A stretch of 39,708 nucleotides of DNA from an uncultured bacterium. GTDB taxonomy: Bacteria; Actinomycetota; Coriobacteriia; Coriobacteriales; Eggerthellaceae. This document shows, in pieces, positions 7,279 to 15,091 of the stretch; the first letter of the stretch is position 1, and each line of letters opens with the position of its first letter. Under the pieces are notes generated by a model, which did not search any database, was not told the DNA's origin, and saw only the letters and a list, made by a program, of their open reading frames with translations. The position numbers and the translations under genes were made by a program. The stretch is from contig CALADF010000008.1 in the NCBI GenBank assembly GCA_937890835.1, positions 1 to 39,708 of the forward strand, written 5' to 3'.

Positions 7279-10200
7279 ATGAAGAACACCTATTGCAGAG
7301 ATGCTTCCGAGGAGTTGATGCGTTTTATCGCTCCCGGAACATCGGATGACGTCATTGAACGATACGCCTCCTTGAAGCAGCATGCGGCGGCTACCGACTT
7401 CGGTGTGCTCGACCGAAACGTTGTCGTTCTCGATACAGAAACGACAGGCGTCTCTTTCAATCATGACGAACTTACGCAGATAGCGGCTGCTCGAATTGAG
7501 AAAGGCGAGATCGTCGATTGGTTTAACACATTCGTCAACCCGGGAAAGCCGATTCCTGATGATGTTGCCCACCTAACTGATATTCACGATGAAGATGTGC
7601 GCGACGCACCGTCGCCGACGGAAGCTCTTACCGCTCTGGTTCAATTCGTCGGTGATGCGAAGATTGTCGCCCATAACGCCGCTTTCGATAGAACTTTCAC
7701 TACTAAGCATCCTGCGGGCTACCCGCTTCTTGAAAACTTGTGGATAGATTCCCTTGATCTCGCTCGTATTGCGGTGCCGCGCATGAAGTCTCATCGCCTA
7801 ATTGACCTCGTAACCGCACTAGGCGGGCCGTTGTCGACGCATCGAGCCGACGACGATGTCGCTGCAACGTGCTCGCTCTACAGAATGCTCCTCGCCGCAG
7901 TTGATCTTATGCCCGACGACCTTGTTCATTACATCGGCGAATCGGTTGATGCCAGGGAGTGGCCAACTGCCATGGTTTTCAAGTTAATGGAGGAATGGAA
8001 GACCTCGAATTCATATCAAGGAGCTCGATCTCAGCGCTTCGATGATGAGATAGGGCCGTTGCAGCTGTTCGAGACGAAAGCGGGGCTCTCTCTTTCAATA
8101 ATGCGTCGTCGGAGGGTTGGTAAAATCGAGCGCCGTGCGAAACGGGACGCTCGCGATCTTGTGAAGCCTGGAATGCCCGGTTTGAAGGTGGTTTCATCAA
8201 ACGAGGTGGAAAGCGCCTTTTCCCCTGACGGGATATTGGGCATGATGTACGAGTCCTACGAACGTCGCGAGGAACAGGTCGAGATGTCGCTCGCTATTCG
8301 CAATTCCCTGGCGAAATCGGACAATCTTGTCGTTGAGGCGGGTACCGGCGTGGGAAAATCCATGGCGTATCTGGTTCCTCTCGCGCTGATGGCTCTTGAG
8401 AACAACATCACCGTAGGGGTCGCAACGAAGACAAACGCTTTACTCGATCAGCTCGTGTACAAGGAGCTCCCTGCGCTCGATCAGGCTCTCGCCCACCTTA
8501 CGGGAAGTGATTCGAACGAGGGGGTGCTTGATTATGCTGCGCTCAAGGGTTTTTCTCATTACCCTTGTCTGAGGAAAGTTCAAAAACTCGTCGACGACGG
8601 TCCATCTGTAAGGACGGTGGGTAACGAAGAGAAGAGCCAGGCTCCCGCGTTGGCCGGACTGCTCTCCTTCATCGATCAAACCGATTACGACGACATCGAT
8701 GGTTTGAAGATAGATTATCGCCTACTGCCCAGAAAGATGATCACGACCAGTAGCCATGATTGCCTCCGCCGTAAGTGTCCATTTTTCGGTACACAGTGTT
8801 TCGTTCACGGCGCTCGAAGAATCGCCGAATCGGCGCATGTTGTTGTGACTAACCACAGTCTCATGTTTTGCGACCTTGCCGCCGACGGCGGGTTGCTTCC
8901 TCCTATCCGTCATTGGGTCGTAGACGAGGCGCATAACGCGGAGGCCGAAGCTCGCCGCGCGTTCTCGATTGATATCTCCTCCGACGATCTTGTGAGTCTT
9001 GCTCGCCGCGTGTCGGCGGGGTCTCGATCTCGCAGCGTGTTCGACCGCGCCGAGCGGAACGTGACCCTCTCCGACGTTGAGGGGGAGACGCTGTTTTACG
9101 CGCTTCTGAACAAAGCTCGAAGTGCGGGCGAGGAATTCTCCGAGGTGGCGCTGCCGTTTCCCGAGAAGCTGAGGGGATTGCTCTACTTCGAGCCTGCGAA
9201 GAAGGGTCGGGGGTACGAATACGTTGATCTGTGGATAAACCAGGAGATTCGCAACTCGAGCATATTCAAGGAGCTCGTCGAGCAAGGCTCCGCGATGGTG
9301 GAGAAAGCCGAAAAGCTCATTCGCGCAACGCAGGATCTGGTCGCCCAGCTTGAAGAAGTGGATTCTGCCGCAGCGGTTCAGAGAGAGATAGCCGTTGTGG
9401 CCATCGAGCTGAAAGAGCTCGTCAAGGCGTGTGAGGCTATTCTCTTCTCCGGATCCGATCAGTACGTTTACGCGGCTCATATGTGCAGGAAAGCCGAACG
9501 GGGCGGCGATGCGATCGAGGCTCTTCCCTACAGCGTGGCCCCTCTGATGAATGAGACGCTCTTCGATCAGACGGATTCAGTCGTCTTCGCGTCCGCCACG
9601 CTTTCCGTTGCCGAGTCGTTTTCATCGTTCGAGACGGCGATGGGGTTGAACCAGGGCGAATCCTCGCATTGCGCAACACTTGCCCTCGATTCCTCGTACG
9701 ATTTCGATCGGAACATGACGATATACGTAGTCGACGACATGCCCGAGCCTCAGGAGCCCCAGTATCTCAAGCGCCTTCAGGAGCTCTTGGTGAAGACGCA
9801 CCTTGCCCAGCATGGTTCGATGCTGACGCTTTTCACGAATCGTCGAGAAATGGAGAGGTGCTTCGACGAGGTTCAACCTGTCCTGAAACAGAACGATCTC
9901 AGGCTCATCTGTCAAAAATGGGGTGTGTCGGTTAAGGGACTCAGGGATGACTTTTTATCCGACGAGCATTTGTCGCTCTTCGCGTTGAAGAGTTTTTGGG
10001 AAGGGTTCGACGCTCCAGGGGCGACGCTTAAGGGGGTTATCATACCGAAACTCCCCTTTTCCAAGCCCACCGACCCGCTTTCATGCGAGCGCGCCGCCCG
10101 CGACGACGCCGCATGGCGTAAGTATGTGCTGCCGGCTGCGATATTGGAGACGAAGCAAGCTGCGGGGCGTTTGATTCGCCGAGCGGACGATGAGGGTGTG

Positions 10201-10326
10201 CTCATTCTTGCAGATAAACGTCTTTTGACGAAAGGGTACGGCAGGTCGTTTTTACGCTCGATGCCGAGCAGCAATATAAAATCGTGTTCTATCGACGACA
10301 TAGCGCGTGAGATAGCGCGAGGTTAA
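7279..10326 (+). CDS. dinG: DEDDh exonuclease-DinG helicase fusion
   Basis: A 1015-residue protein. Residues ~45-215 form a DnaQ/PolC-type 3'-5' exonuclease with all three acidic motifs (VLDTETTGV, AHNAAFDRTF, HRADDDVAATC). From ~340 on is a superfamily-2 XPD/DinG helicase: Walker A VEAGTGVGKSMAYL, DEAH box VVDEAHNAEAEA, and C-terminal motifs FWEGFDAPG and AAGRLIRRADDEG. Four cysteines (YPC, then HDCLRRKC and TQC; spacing C-x64-C-x4-C-x6-C) sit between Walker A and DEAH where DinG and XPD hold a 4Fe-4S cluster. A likely role is unwinding and trimming of R-loops, D-loops or damaged ends. CGAGGAAG lies five bases before ATG 7279. Exonuclease-fused DinG proteins of Firmicutes that I know of lack the cluster. 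Confidence 0.92.
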   Translation: MKNTYCRDASEELMRFIAPGTSDDVIERYASLKQHAAATDFGVLDRNVVVLDTETTGVSFNHDELTQIAAARIEKGEIVDWFNTFVNPGKPIPDDVAHLTDIHDEDVRDAPSPTEALTALVQFVGDAKIVAHNAAFDRTFTTKHPAGYPLLENLWIDSLDLARIAVPRMKSHRLIDLVTALGGPLSTHRADDDVAATCSLYRMLLAAVDLMPDDLVHYIGESVDAREWPTAMVFKLMEEWKTSNSYQGARSQRFDDEIGPLQLFETKAGLSLSIMRRRRVGKIERRAKRDARDLVKPGMPGLKVVSSNEVESAFSPDGILGMMYESYERREEQVEMSLAIRNSLAKSDNLVVEAGTGVGKSMAYLVPLALMALENNITVGVATKTNALLDQLVYKELPALDQALAHLTGSDSNEGVLDYAALKGFSHYPCLRKVQKLVDDGPSVRTVGNEEKSQAPALAGLLSFIDQTDYDDIDGLKIDYRLLPRKMITTSSHDCLRRKCPFFGTQCFVHGARRIAESAHVVVTNHSLMFCDLAADGGLLPPIRHWVVDEAHNAEAEARRAFSIDISSDDLVSLARRVSAGSRSRSVFDRAERNVTLSDVEGETLFYALLNKARSAGEEFSEVALPFPEKLRGLLYFEPAKKGRGYEYVDLWINQEIRNSSIFKELVEQGSAMVEKAEKLIRATQDLVAQLEEVDSAAAVQREIAVVAIELKELVKACEAILFSGSDQYVYAAHMCRKAERGGDAIEALPYSVAPLMNETLFDQTDSVVFASATLSVAESFSSFETAMGLNQGESSHCATLALDSSYDFDRNMTIYVVDDMPEPQEPQYLKRLQELLVKTHLAQHGSMLTLFTNRREMERCFDEVQPVLKQNDLRLICQKWGVSVKGLRDDFLSDEHLSLFALKSFWEGFDAPGATLKGVIIPKLPFSKPTDPLSCERAARDDAAWRKYVLPAAILETKQAAGRLIRRADDEGVLILADKRLLTKGYGRSFLRSMPSSNIKSCSIDDIAREIARG

Positions 10327-10340
10327 ACGACGCGGAAGGA

Positions 10341-10372
10341 TAGACGGGTGTTTCACGTGGAACACCCGTCTA
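10341..10372. terminator. Hairpin with near-perfect parS (site 5) after dinG
   Basis: TGTTTCACGTGGAACA (10349-10364) differs from parS by one base. Arms TAGACGGG (10341-10348) and CCCGTCTA (10365-10372) make a 32-bp near-palindrome, with one T-G wobble pair, 15 bases after the dinG stop. No T run follows, so termination would be weak. Confidence 0.75.
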
Positions 10373-10396
10373 TGAGACGACGAGGGCGGATAAAGT

Positions 10397-11809
10397 TTGA
10401 AGAAGCTAGATGGGAAGGTGTCGAACGCCGTCCATATCAAACGTCATACGCGGGGAACGTCGAACGAGATATCGTTTAGCGTCCTCGACGCCGCGAAAAA
10501 CGCCCAGGACGAACCGTCTAGTTCTCGCCGGGCGCCGCAGCATCCCATCCTCGGCGCTATCTCCATGTTCACGCTCGGACGCTGGAAAAAGCCCATTCGG
10601 ACGCCTCGTCGCGAGCATGGCCTGACGTTGTCAACCGGGGAGTTCGTGTCTGCGGAGAATCCGGGCGGTCGAACTTCGCGTGACGTGTCATTTGACCAGG
10701 ACGGAGCGCAGCAGGAGCCATCTTCTCCGAAGTCGTGTTCCCGAGCCGATGAACCGCGGTCTGGCGGAGGTAAAGCGGCGAGGGTCGAGGCCCCGCGTGC
10801 AGCCGACCGTTCTTCAGAGAGCGGTTCTTGGACGCTCCCTCAGGAGGAAGTCGCGGCAAGGAAATCGACCCGGAAAAGGGCGAAACGCGTGTTCGCGGCG
10901 TTTTGCGCGGCGGCGGTTGTCGTCGCGTGCGTCGTCGGGGTGTCGGCGATTGCGAGAAGTTACCAGATCGAGCAGGGAAATCGAGAGCGGCTCGCGGATA
11001 TGATCGCCGCCGTCGATGAATCATATGAAACGGTTCAGCGGTTCGAAGAGCTGGTCGAGGCAAATGACAGGCCTTTGGACCAGATTGACGCAGAAGCGCT
11101 GGAGACATCGCTTGCCGATATGGAGGGCTCGCTCACTTCAGCGCGGTCGAGCCTCGAAGCTTCGCGAACGCGCCTCGAGGGCATGTACGATGCGCTGGAG
11201 AACAACGGCGACAAAGAGGCTTGCAACGAGGCGATAGCCGTCGCGAATGCCGGCGTTAACGTCATCGATGCGGGGCGGCAGATTCTCGACGAGGTCATCC
11301 TCGCTTCGAGTTCGTACGCCTCGGCGGAATCGGGTTGGACAGCTCTGCTGGAAGGAGATGCGAAAGCGCGTGACGCGGCTCAGCTGGTCAAGGAGACGTC
11401 GGTTGAATCGGTCGAGGAATCCGTCCGGGCGTCGGAGGCGGCGGTTGTGAAGTTCGGCGAGGCCAAGCAGTTGCTCGAAGACGCTGAGGTGGCGTACGAC
11501 GTCGACTTCACGTCGTTTAAGGAGTACTTGGGATTGCGCATCGAGGCGCAACAGCGCGCGCTTGAGTCTGATCGGGCTTATCTCGATCGCGATAAGGAGA
11601 CGGCGTCTTCTGCGAACGATGCGTACAACCAGCTTGACGCTCAAGCGGTCGAGATGGCGAAGGCGTTCGCGGGTGATCCGCCGCAGATCATCGAGGACGC
11701 GATGAGGGATCGCGTTGAGCAGCATCGATCGACGCTTTCGGATGATTGGGCTCGAGTCGACGAGGGTCATGTTGTTATACGCGAGTATTTGGGTCGAATT
11801 TCCAAATAG
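10397..11809 (+). CDS. Single-pass membrane protein with extracytoplasmic coiled coil
   Basis: A 470-residue protein of no family I recognise. Residues 1-160 are polar, rich in S, R, E and P and probably disordered in the cytoplasm; a basic stretch RKSTRKRAKR precedes one transmembrane helix (VFAAFCAAAVVVACVVGVSAIA, ~165-186); the rest is strongly helical and acidic with heptad-like repeats (for example LADMEGSLTSARSSLEASRT, EQQRALESDRAYLDRDKE type), consistent with an external coiled coil. The start is TTG 10397, with GAGGG about ten bases upstream; the disordered N-terminus makes the exact start uncertain. It follows dinG after a hairpin and is followed by a gene with its own promoter. Confidence 0.75.
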   Translation: MKKLDGKVSNAVHIKRHTRGTSNEISFSVLDAAKNAQDEPSSSRRAPQHPILGAISMFTLGRWKKPIRTPRREHGLTLSTGEFVSAENPGGRTSRDVSFDQDGAQQEPSSPKSCSRADEPRSGGGKAARVEAPRAADRSSESGSWTLPQEEVAARKSTRKRAKRVFAAFCAAAVVVACVVGVSAIARSYQIEQGNRERLADMIAAVDESYETVQRFEELVEANDRPLDQIDAEALETSLADMEGSLTSARSSLEASRTRLEGMYDALENNGDKEACNEAIAVANAGVNVIDAGRQILDEVILASSSYASAESGWTALLEGDAKARDAAQLVKETSVESVEESVRASEAAVVKFGEAKQLLEDAEVAYDVDFTSFKEYLGLRIEAQQRALESDRAYLDRDKETASSANDAYNQLDAQAVEMAKAFAGDPPQIIEDAMRDRVEQHRSTLSDDWARVDEGHVVIREYLGRISK

Positions 11810-11844
11810 CGTATACTAAAAAGCTACTATGCCCGAATTCGGGC
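11789..11844 (+). promoter_or_regulatory. Promoter and 14-bp palindrome before the M28-like gene
   Basis: TTGGGT (11789-11794), a 17-base spacer, and TATACT (11812-11817), overlapping the last codons of the preceding gene. A perfect palindrome GCCCGAATTCGGGC (11831-11844) lies just after the predicted transcription start and 25 bases before the ATG; it could be an operator or a 5' hairpin. Confidence 0.6.
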
Positions 11845-11869
11845 CTCTGTGAAAGTGAAAGGCAACGAT

Positions 11870-14800
11870 ATGTCCGAGATCCAAGAGCACGTCGCGTACC
11901 TATCCCAGGAAATCGGGCCGCGTCCTGCGGGAACCGAGGAGGAGCAACGGGCGGCTCTTTACGTAGCCGAAACGCTTCAGAAGGAAGCGCAGTTGCCGAC
12001 GGAGATAGAAGACTTCAACTGCAACCCGAATCATGACGTCATCAAGATGGTTTGGTGCGCGTTGACCGCCCTTTTCGTCTTGCTCGCCATGTTTCTGCCT
12101 GTGATGGTCGTGCCCTCGTTGATCGTGACGCTCTTGACGGCTGTTATGTTCGCACTCGAGGCGCTGGGTAAATCCCCTTTGTCTCGCATGTTCCGTACGG
12201 GCGCAAGTCAAAACGTCATCGCGAAATACGAGCCTTCTTCTCCTGAAGCGCGCCGATCGACGCGGCGTCGCAAGATCATCCTGGTGGCGAATTACGATTC
12301 GGGAAAGATCAGGCGAGACCTCTCTTCTCCCTTGCTCGCGGCTCTCCCTGTCGTGCGTTGGGTTGAGCTGGGCGCGATGTGCGCGGCGCCGCTCGTTTTG
12401 CTGGTAAAGCTCCTCGCCCCCGAATCCGCTGTCCTCGATATCGTTTTCAATGTGCTGCTCGGCGTGTGCCTGGTCATCGCCCTGCTTCCTGTCATTTCCT
12501 TCGTCATGCAGCGCGTTGCCGCGTACAACGAAGGCGCCAACTGCAATGCGGCCGGCGTCGCAGTTTTGCTTGAAGTGGCCGCACGCATCGGGAAGGGACG
12601 TGTTTCCGAGGAGGAGATAGAGGCCGCGCGCATTCATGGCGCGGACAAGGCTATCGCTTCCGGGCTCGTACCCGACGGCGCCGATATCGTCTACGAGACC
12701 GCCCCGGTACCCGATGTCGACTTCATCGACGAATCCCCCGAGGCGCGTCTTCTCGCAGCGAAGGCCGCCGTCGCCGCGCTGTCGGGGAAACCGGTGAGCA
12801 GCGGGGTGAACATCGATATTTCAAGCAAGCTTGTCCAAGCGAAGGAGCCGCCGGTTATCGTTTCGACGGAGGAGAGCCGCCAACGCCGCCGTGCGGAGAC
12901 GCTCGACGCCTTCGCTCCCGTCATCATCATGGATTCGAGCGATGCCGCCCACGAGAGCGATGCTGCTCAGGTGACTGAAGACATGGCTCCTTCGCGGGCG
13001 ATGAACGTGAGCGGTGCCATCGACGACGTTGAGAATCCCCCAGCAGGCGTGGTTGCAGCGGCGCCTGCCGAATCATCTCCTGAACTGATCGCGCCCGCCG
13101 CACCGCCCGCTCGCAAGCCTGGGGTTCCCTCGTGGTTTAAGACGGCCCGAGAAAAAGCTCGGCGAAGCGAGGAGGAATCCGCCCCTCAAGTTCAACGCTC
13201 ACGTTACGCCGACGCCCTCGACGCGGCGCTTCGAAGCGAATCGGAGCCCGCTGAAGGCGATAAGGATGATGCTGCATCGCGTTTGCAGAAAATGCGCGAG
13301 AGCGTGGTCGCCGCTGCGGCTCCCGATATCGATGAGGTGCAGGCGTTTGATTTCGGGGAGAACTCGGGAGCCGGCGAAGAGGAATCGCAGACGGCGGAGT
13401 CGCCGAATCGACGCGGGGAAACCATTCCCATGGCTCCCGTTGCAATTGCGGACGTCGATGCCGGTACCGTCACAAATCGAGATGACGCGACGAAATCCCC
13501 TGCTCAGACGTCTGCAGAACGCACCATCGCCTTCATTCCCGTTCCGATCGACGAGCGAGATCTGACCTCGGGCAATCAGCCTGCGGCATCTGCCGTCGAT
13601 GACAAGGCCGCCGCCCTCGGCTCCCTCGATGTGCCGAGCATTGCTCCGGCGGCGGATGACGATGCTCATCCCGCGCGTCGGAAGCGCACCATCGCCCTTC
13701 CGAGTCTCACGGGTTCGCTCGAATCCCTGCCGGAGCCTCACAAGCAGCGCGCTCCTCTCGCAGAGGATGGAGCTTCGCGTAAAGACACCCTGAGCAACTT
13801 GCGTGCGTCGGTTCCCTCCATCGGCGTCGGAGACGGCGGATCGACGCAGAGGAGAGCGGCGCAGGATTCCCTGCGCGCATCTCTGCCTTCTCTCTCGGGT
13901 GTCATTCGTGCGCAGAGTGGCGAGGAGGACGGCGGTAAGCTTGAGTCCGAGCCGTCGAATGTCAGCCAGGCGGGATCGTTCGCCTCCCCTGCGGCGACGG
14001 GCGCGTTCACTCCGGTTGGCGAAGAGCTGCTGAGCGATGTCGATCCCGATGACATGTACATTGAAGATGCGGACGATTCCGATTACGACGACAAATACAC
14101 CGAGACCGGCGCTTATGCGGGCCCTGGTTACGTTGAGATGCCCAAATCGCGCGCATCTCGTTTCCTTGATAAGTTCAAGTTTGGCAAGAGCAAGAAAAAA
14201 TCCCAAGAAGAGTCCACTCCGCAGGAGTGGCTCGACGTCGAAGATGATTTCGAGGCCCGCGAGGTGGGCCGTGCCCGCGGCGGGTGGGAGAGCTTCCGCG
14301 ACGAGGCTGATGTCCAAGCCACGACGGCGTTTTCTCCGCTTGATTCAAAATCGACGTATGACGAATACGACGATGGTTACTACTACGATGACGAATACGA
14401 TGCCGGTCAGCCGGGCACGGGTGGATCGACCGGTGGTTCCCGTCCGTGGAATGGCGGAGGGTTCTCGCGCGATGGCCTGCTCGAAGGGGATTACGACCTT
14501 TCGGACGATGGTCGCCCCCATCCTCATCGGCCGACGGGCGATCGCACGGTCATAGATCCATCCCAAGGTTTCGACGAGCTTCCTGTTGAAGAGTTGGGTT
14601 CGGAGCCGCGCAACGACGCCGTTGAGCAGATCTACGGCTTCCGTCACCCCGAAGTGGGCACGGAGGTTTGGTTCGTCGCCCTCGGATCTGAGCTCGCGGG
14701 GAACGCGGGCATGAACGCGTTCATCGAGCAGCACGCCGACGATCTCAAGGGCGCGATCGTCGTCGAGCTTGACGGTTTGGGCGCAGGGGATCTCACGCTC

Positions 14801-15091
14801 ATCGAACGCGAGGGGGCGTATAAGCCGATCAAGTCCTCATCGCGCATGAAGCGGCTCACGCGCAAGGCCGCTTCGGCTCTCGGCCTGGGTGTAAACTCGT
14901 CGACGCTGACATGGAAGGACGGATCCGCCGTCTGCGCCGCTCGCCACGGCGTTCAAACCATGCACATCGCGGGGCTTGCGAACGGAAAGCCCGCGTACTT
15001 CGGCGAGGATCAAGACACGTACGATAAAGTCGATGAGAATACGATGCTCGTGAACGCTGATTTCGTCATGGAGATTCTCAAGAGCGTCTAA
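11870..15091 (+). CDS. Membrane protein with degenerate M28 peptidase fold and huge insert
   Basis: A 1073-residue protein. The N-terminus (EHVAYLSQEIGPRPAGTEEEQRAA) is typical of M28 zinc aminopeptidases. Two hydrophobic hairpins follow (~57-100 and ~160-220). The fold's metal sites seem lost: the HxD motif reads NYDS (Asn141), the bridging Asp of GAxDNxSG is Cys225 (GANCNAAG), the Glu-Glu pair is Glu941-Leu942 (GSELAG), and the last His motif before DT reads GEDQDT (1045-1050); Asp968 (ELDGLG) remains. Residues ~245-900 are a low-complexity A/S/E/D/R-rich insert, with an acidic tyrosine-rich part (YDEYDDGYYYDDEYD). ATG 11870 has AAAGG seven bases ahead; GTG 11849 is an alternative. I infer a non-catalytic membrane scaffold or receptor. 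Its 3' end overlaps the convergent kinase gene by four bases. Confidence 0.8.
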   Translation: MSEIQEHVAYLSQEIGPRPAGTEEEQRAALYVAETLQKEAQLPTEIEDFNCNPNHDVIKMVWCALTALFVLLAMFLPVMVVPSLIVTLLTAVMFALEALGKSPLSRMFRTGASQNVIAKYEPSSPEARRSTRRRKIILVANYDSGKIRRDLSSPLLAALPVVRWVELGAMCAAPLVLLVKLLAPESAVLDIVFNVLLGVCLVIALLPVISFVMQRVAAYNEGANCNAAGVAVLLEVAARIGKGRVSEEEIEAARIHGADKAIASGLVPDGADIVYETAPVPDVDFIDESPEARLLAAKAAVAALSGKPVSSGVNIDISSKLVQAKEPPVIVSTEESRQRRRAETLDAFAPVIIMDSSDAAHESDAAQVTEDMAPSRAMNVSGAIDDVENPPAGVVAAAPAESSPELIAPAAPPARKPGVPSWFKTAREKARRSEEESAPQVQRSRYADALDAALRSESEPAEGDKDDAASRLQKMRESVVAAAAPDIDEVQAFDFGENSGAGEEESQTAESPNRRGETIPMAPVAIADVDAGTVTNRDDATKSPAQTSAERTIAFIPVPIDERDLTSGNQPAASAVDDKAAALGSLDVPSIAPAADDDAHPARRKRTIALPSLTGSLESLPEPHKQRAPLAEDGASRKDTLSNLRASVPSIGVGDGGSTQRRAAQDSLRASLPSLSGVIRAQSGEEDGGKLESEPSNVSQAGSFASPAATGAFTPVGEELLSDVDPDDMYIEDADDSDYDDKYTETGAYAGPGYVEMPKSRASRFLDKFKFGKSKKKSQEESTPQEWLDVEDDFEAREVGRARGGWESFRDEADVQATTAFSPLDSKSTYDEYDDGYYYDDEYDAGQPGTGGSTGGSRPWNGGGFSRDGLLEGDYDLSDDGRPHPHRPTGDRTVIDPSQGFDELPVEELGSEPRNDAVEQIYGFRHPEVGTEVWFVALGSELAGNAGMNAFIEQHADDLKGAIVVELDGLGAGDLTLIEREGAYKPIKSSSRMKRLTRKAASALGLGVNSSTLTWKDGSAVCAARHGVQTMHIAGLANGKPAYFGEDQDTYDKVDENTMLVNADFVMEILKSV

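Noticed and set aside
13199..14317. A 372-codon minus-strand frame opposite the M28-like insert
   Set aside because: The plus-strand frame is continuous over 3.2 kb with protein ends of a known fold; the minus-strand frame has no start signal or recognisable motif.
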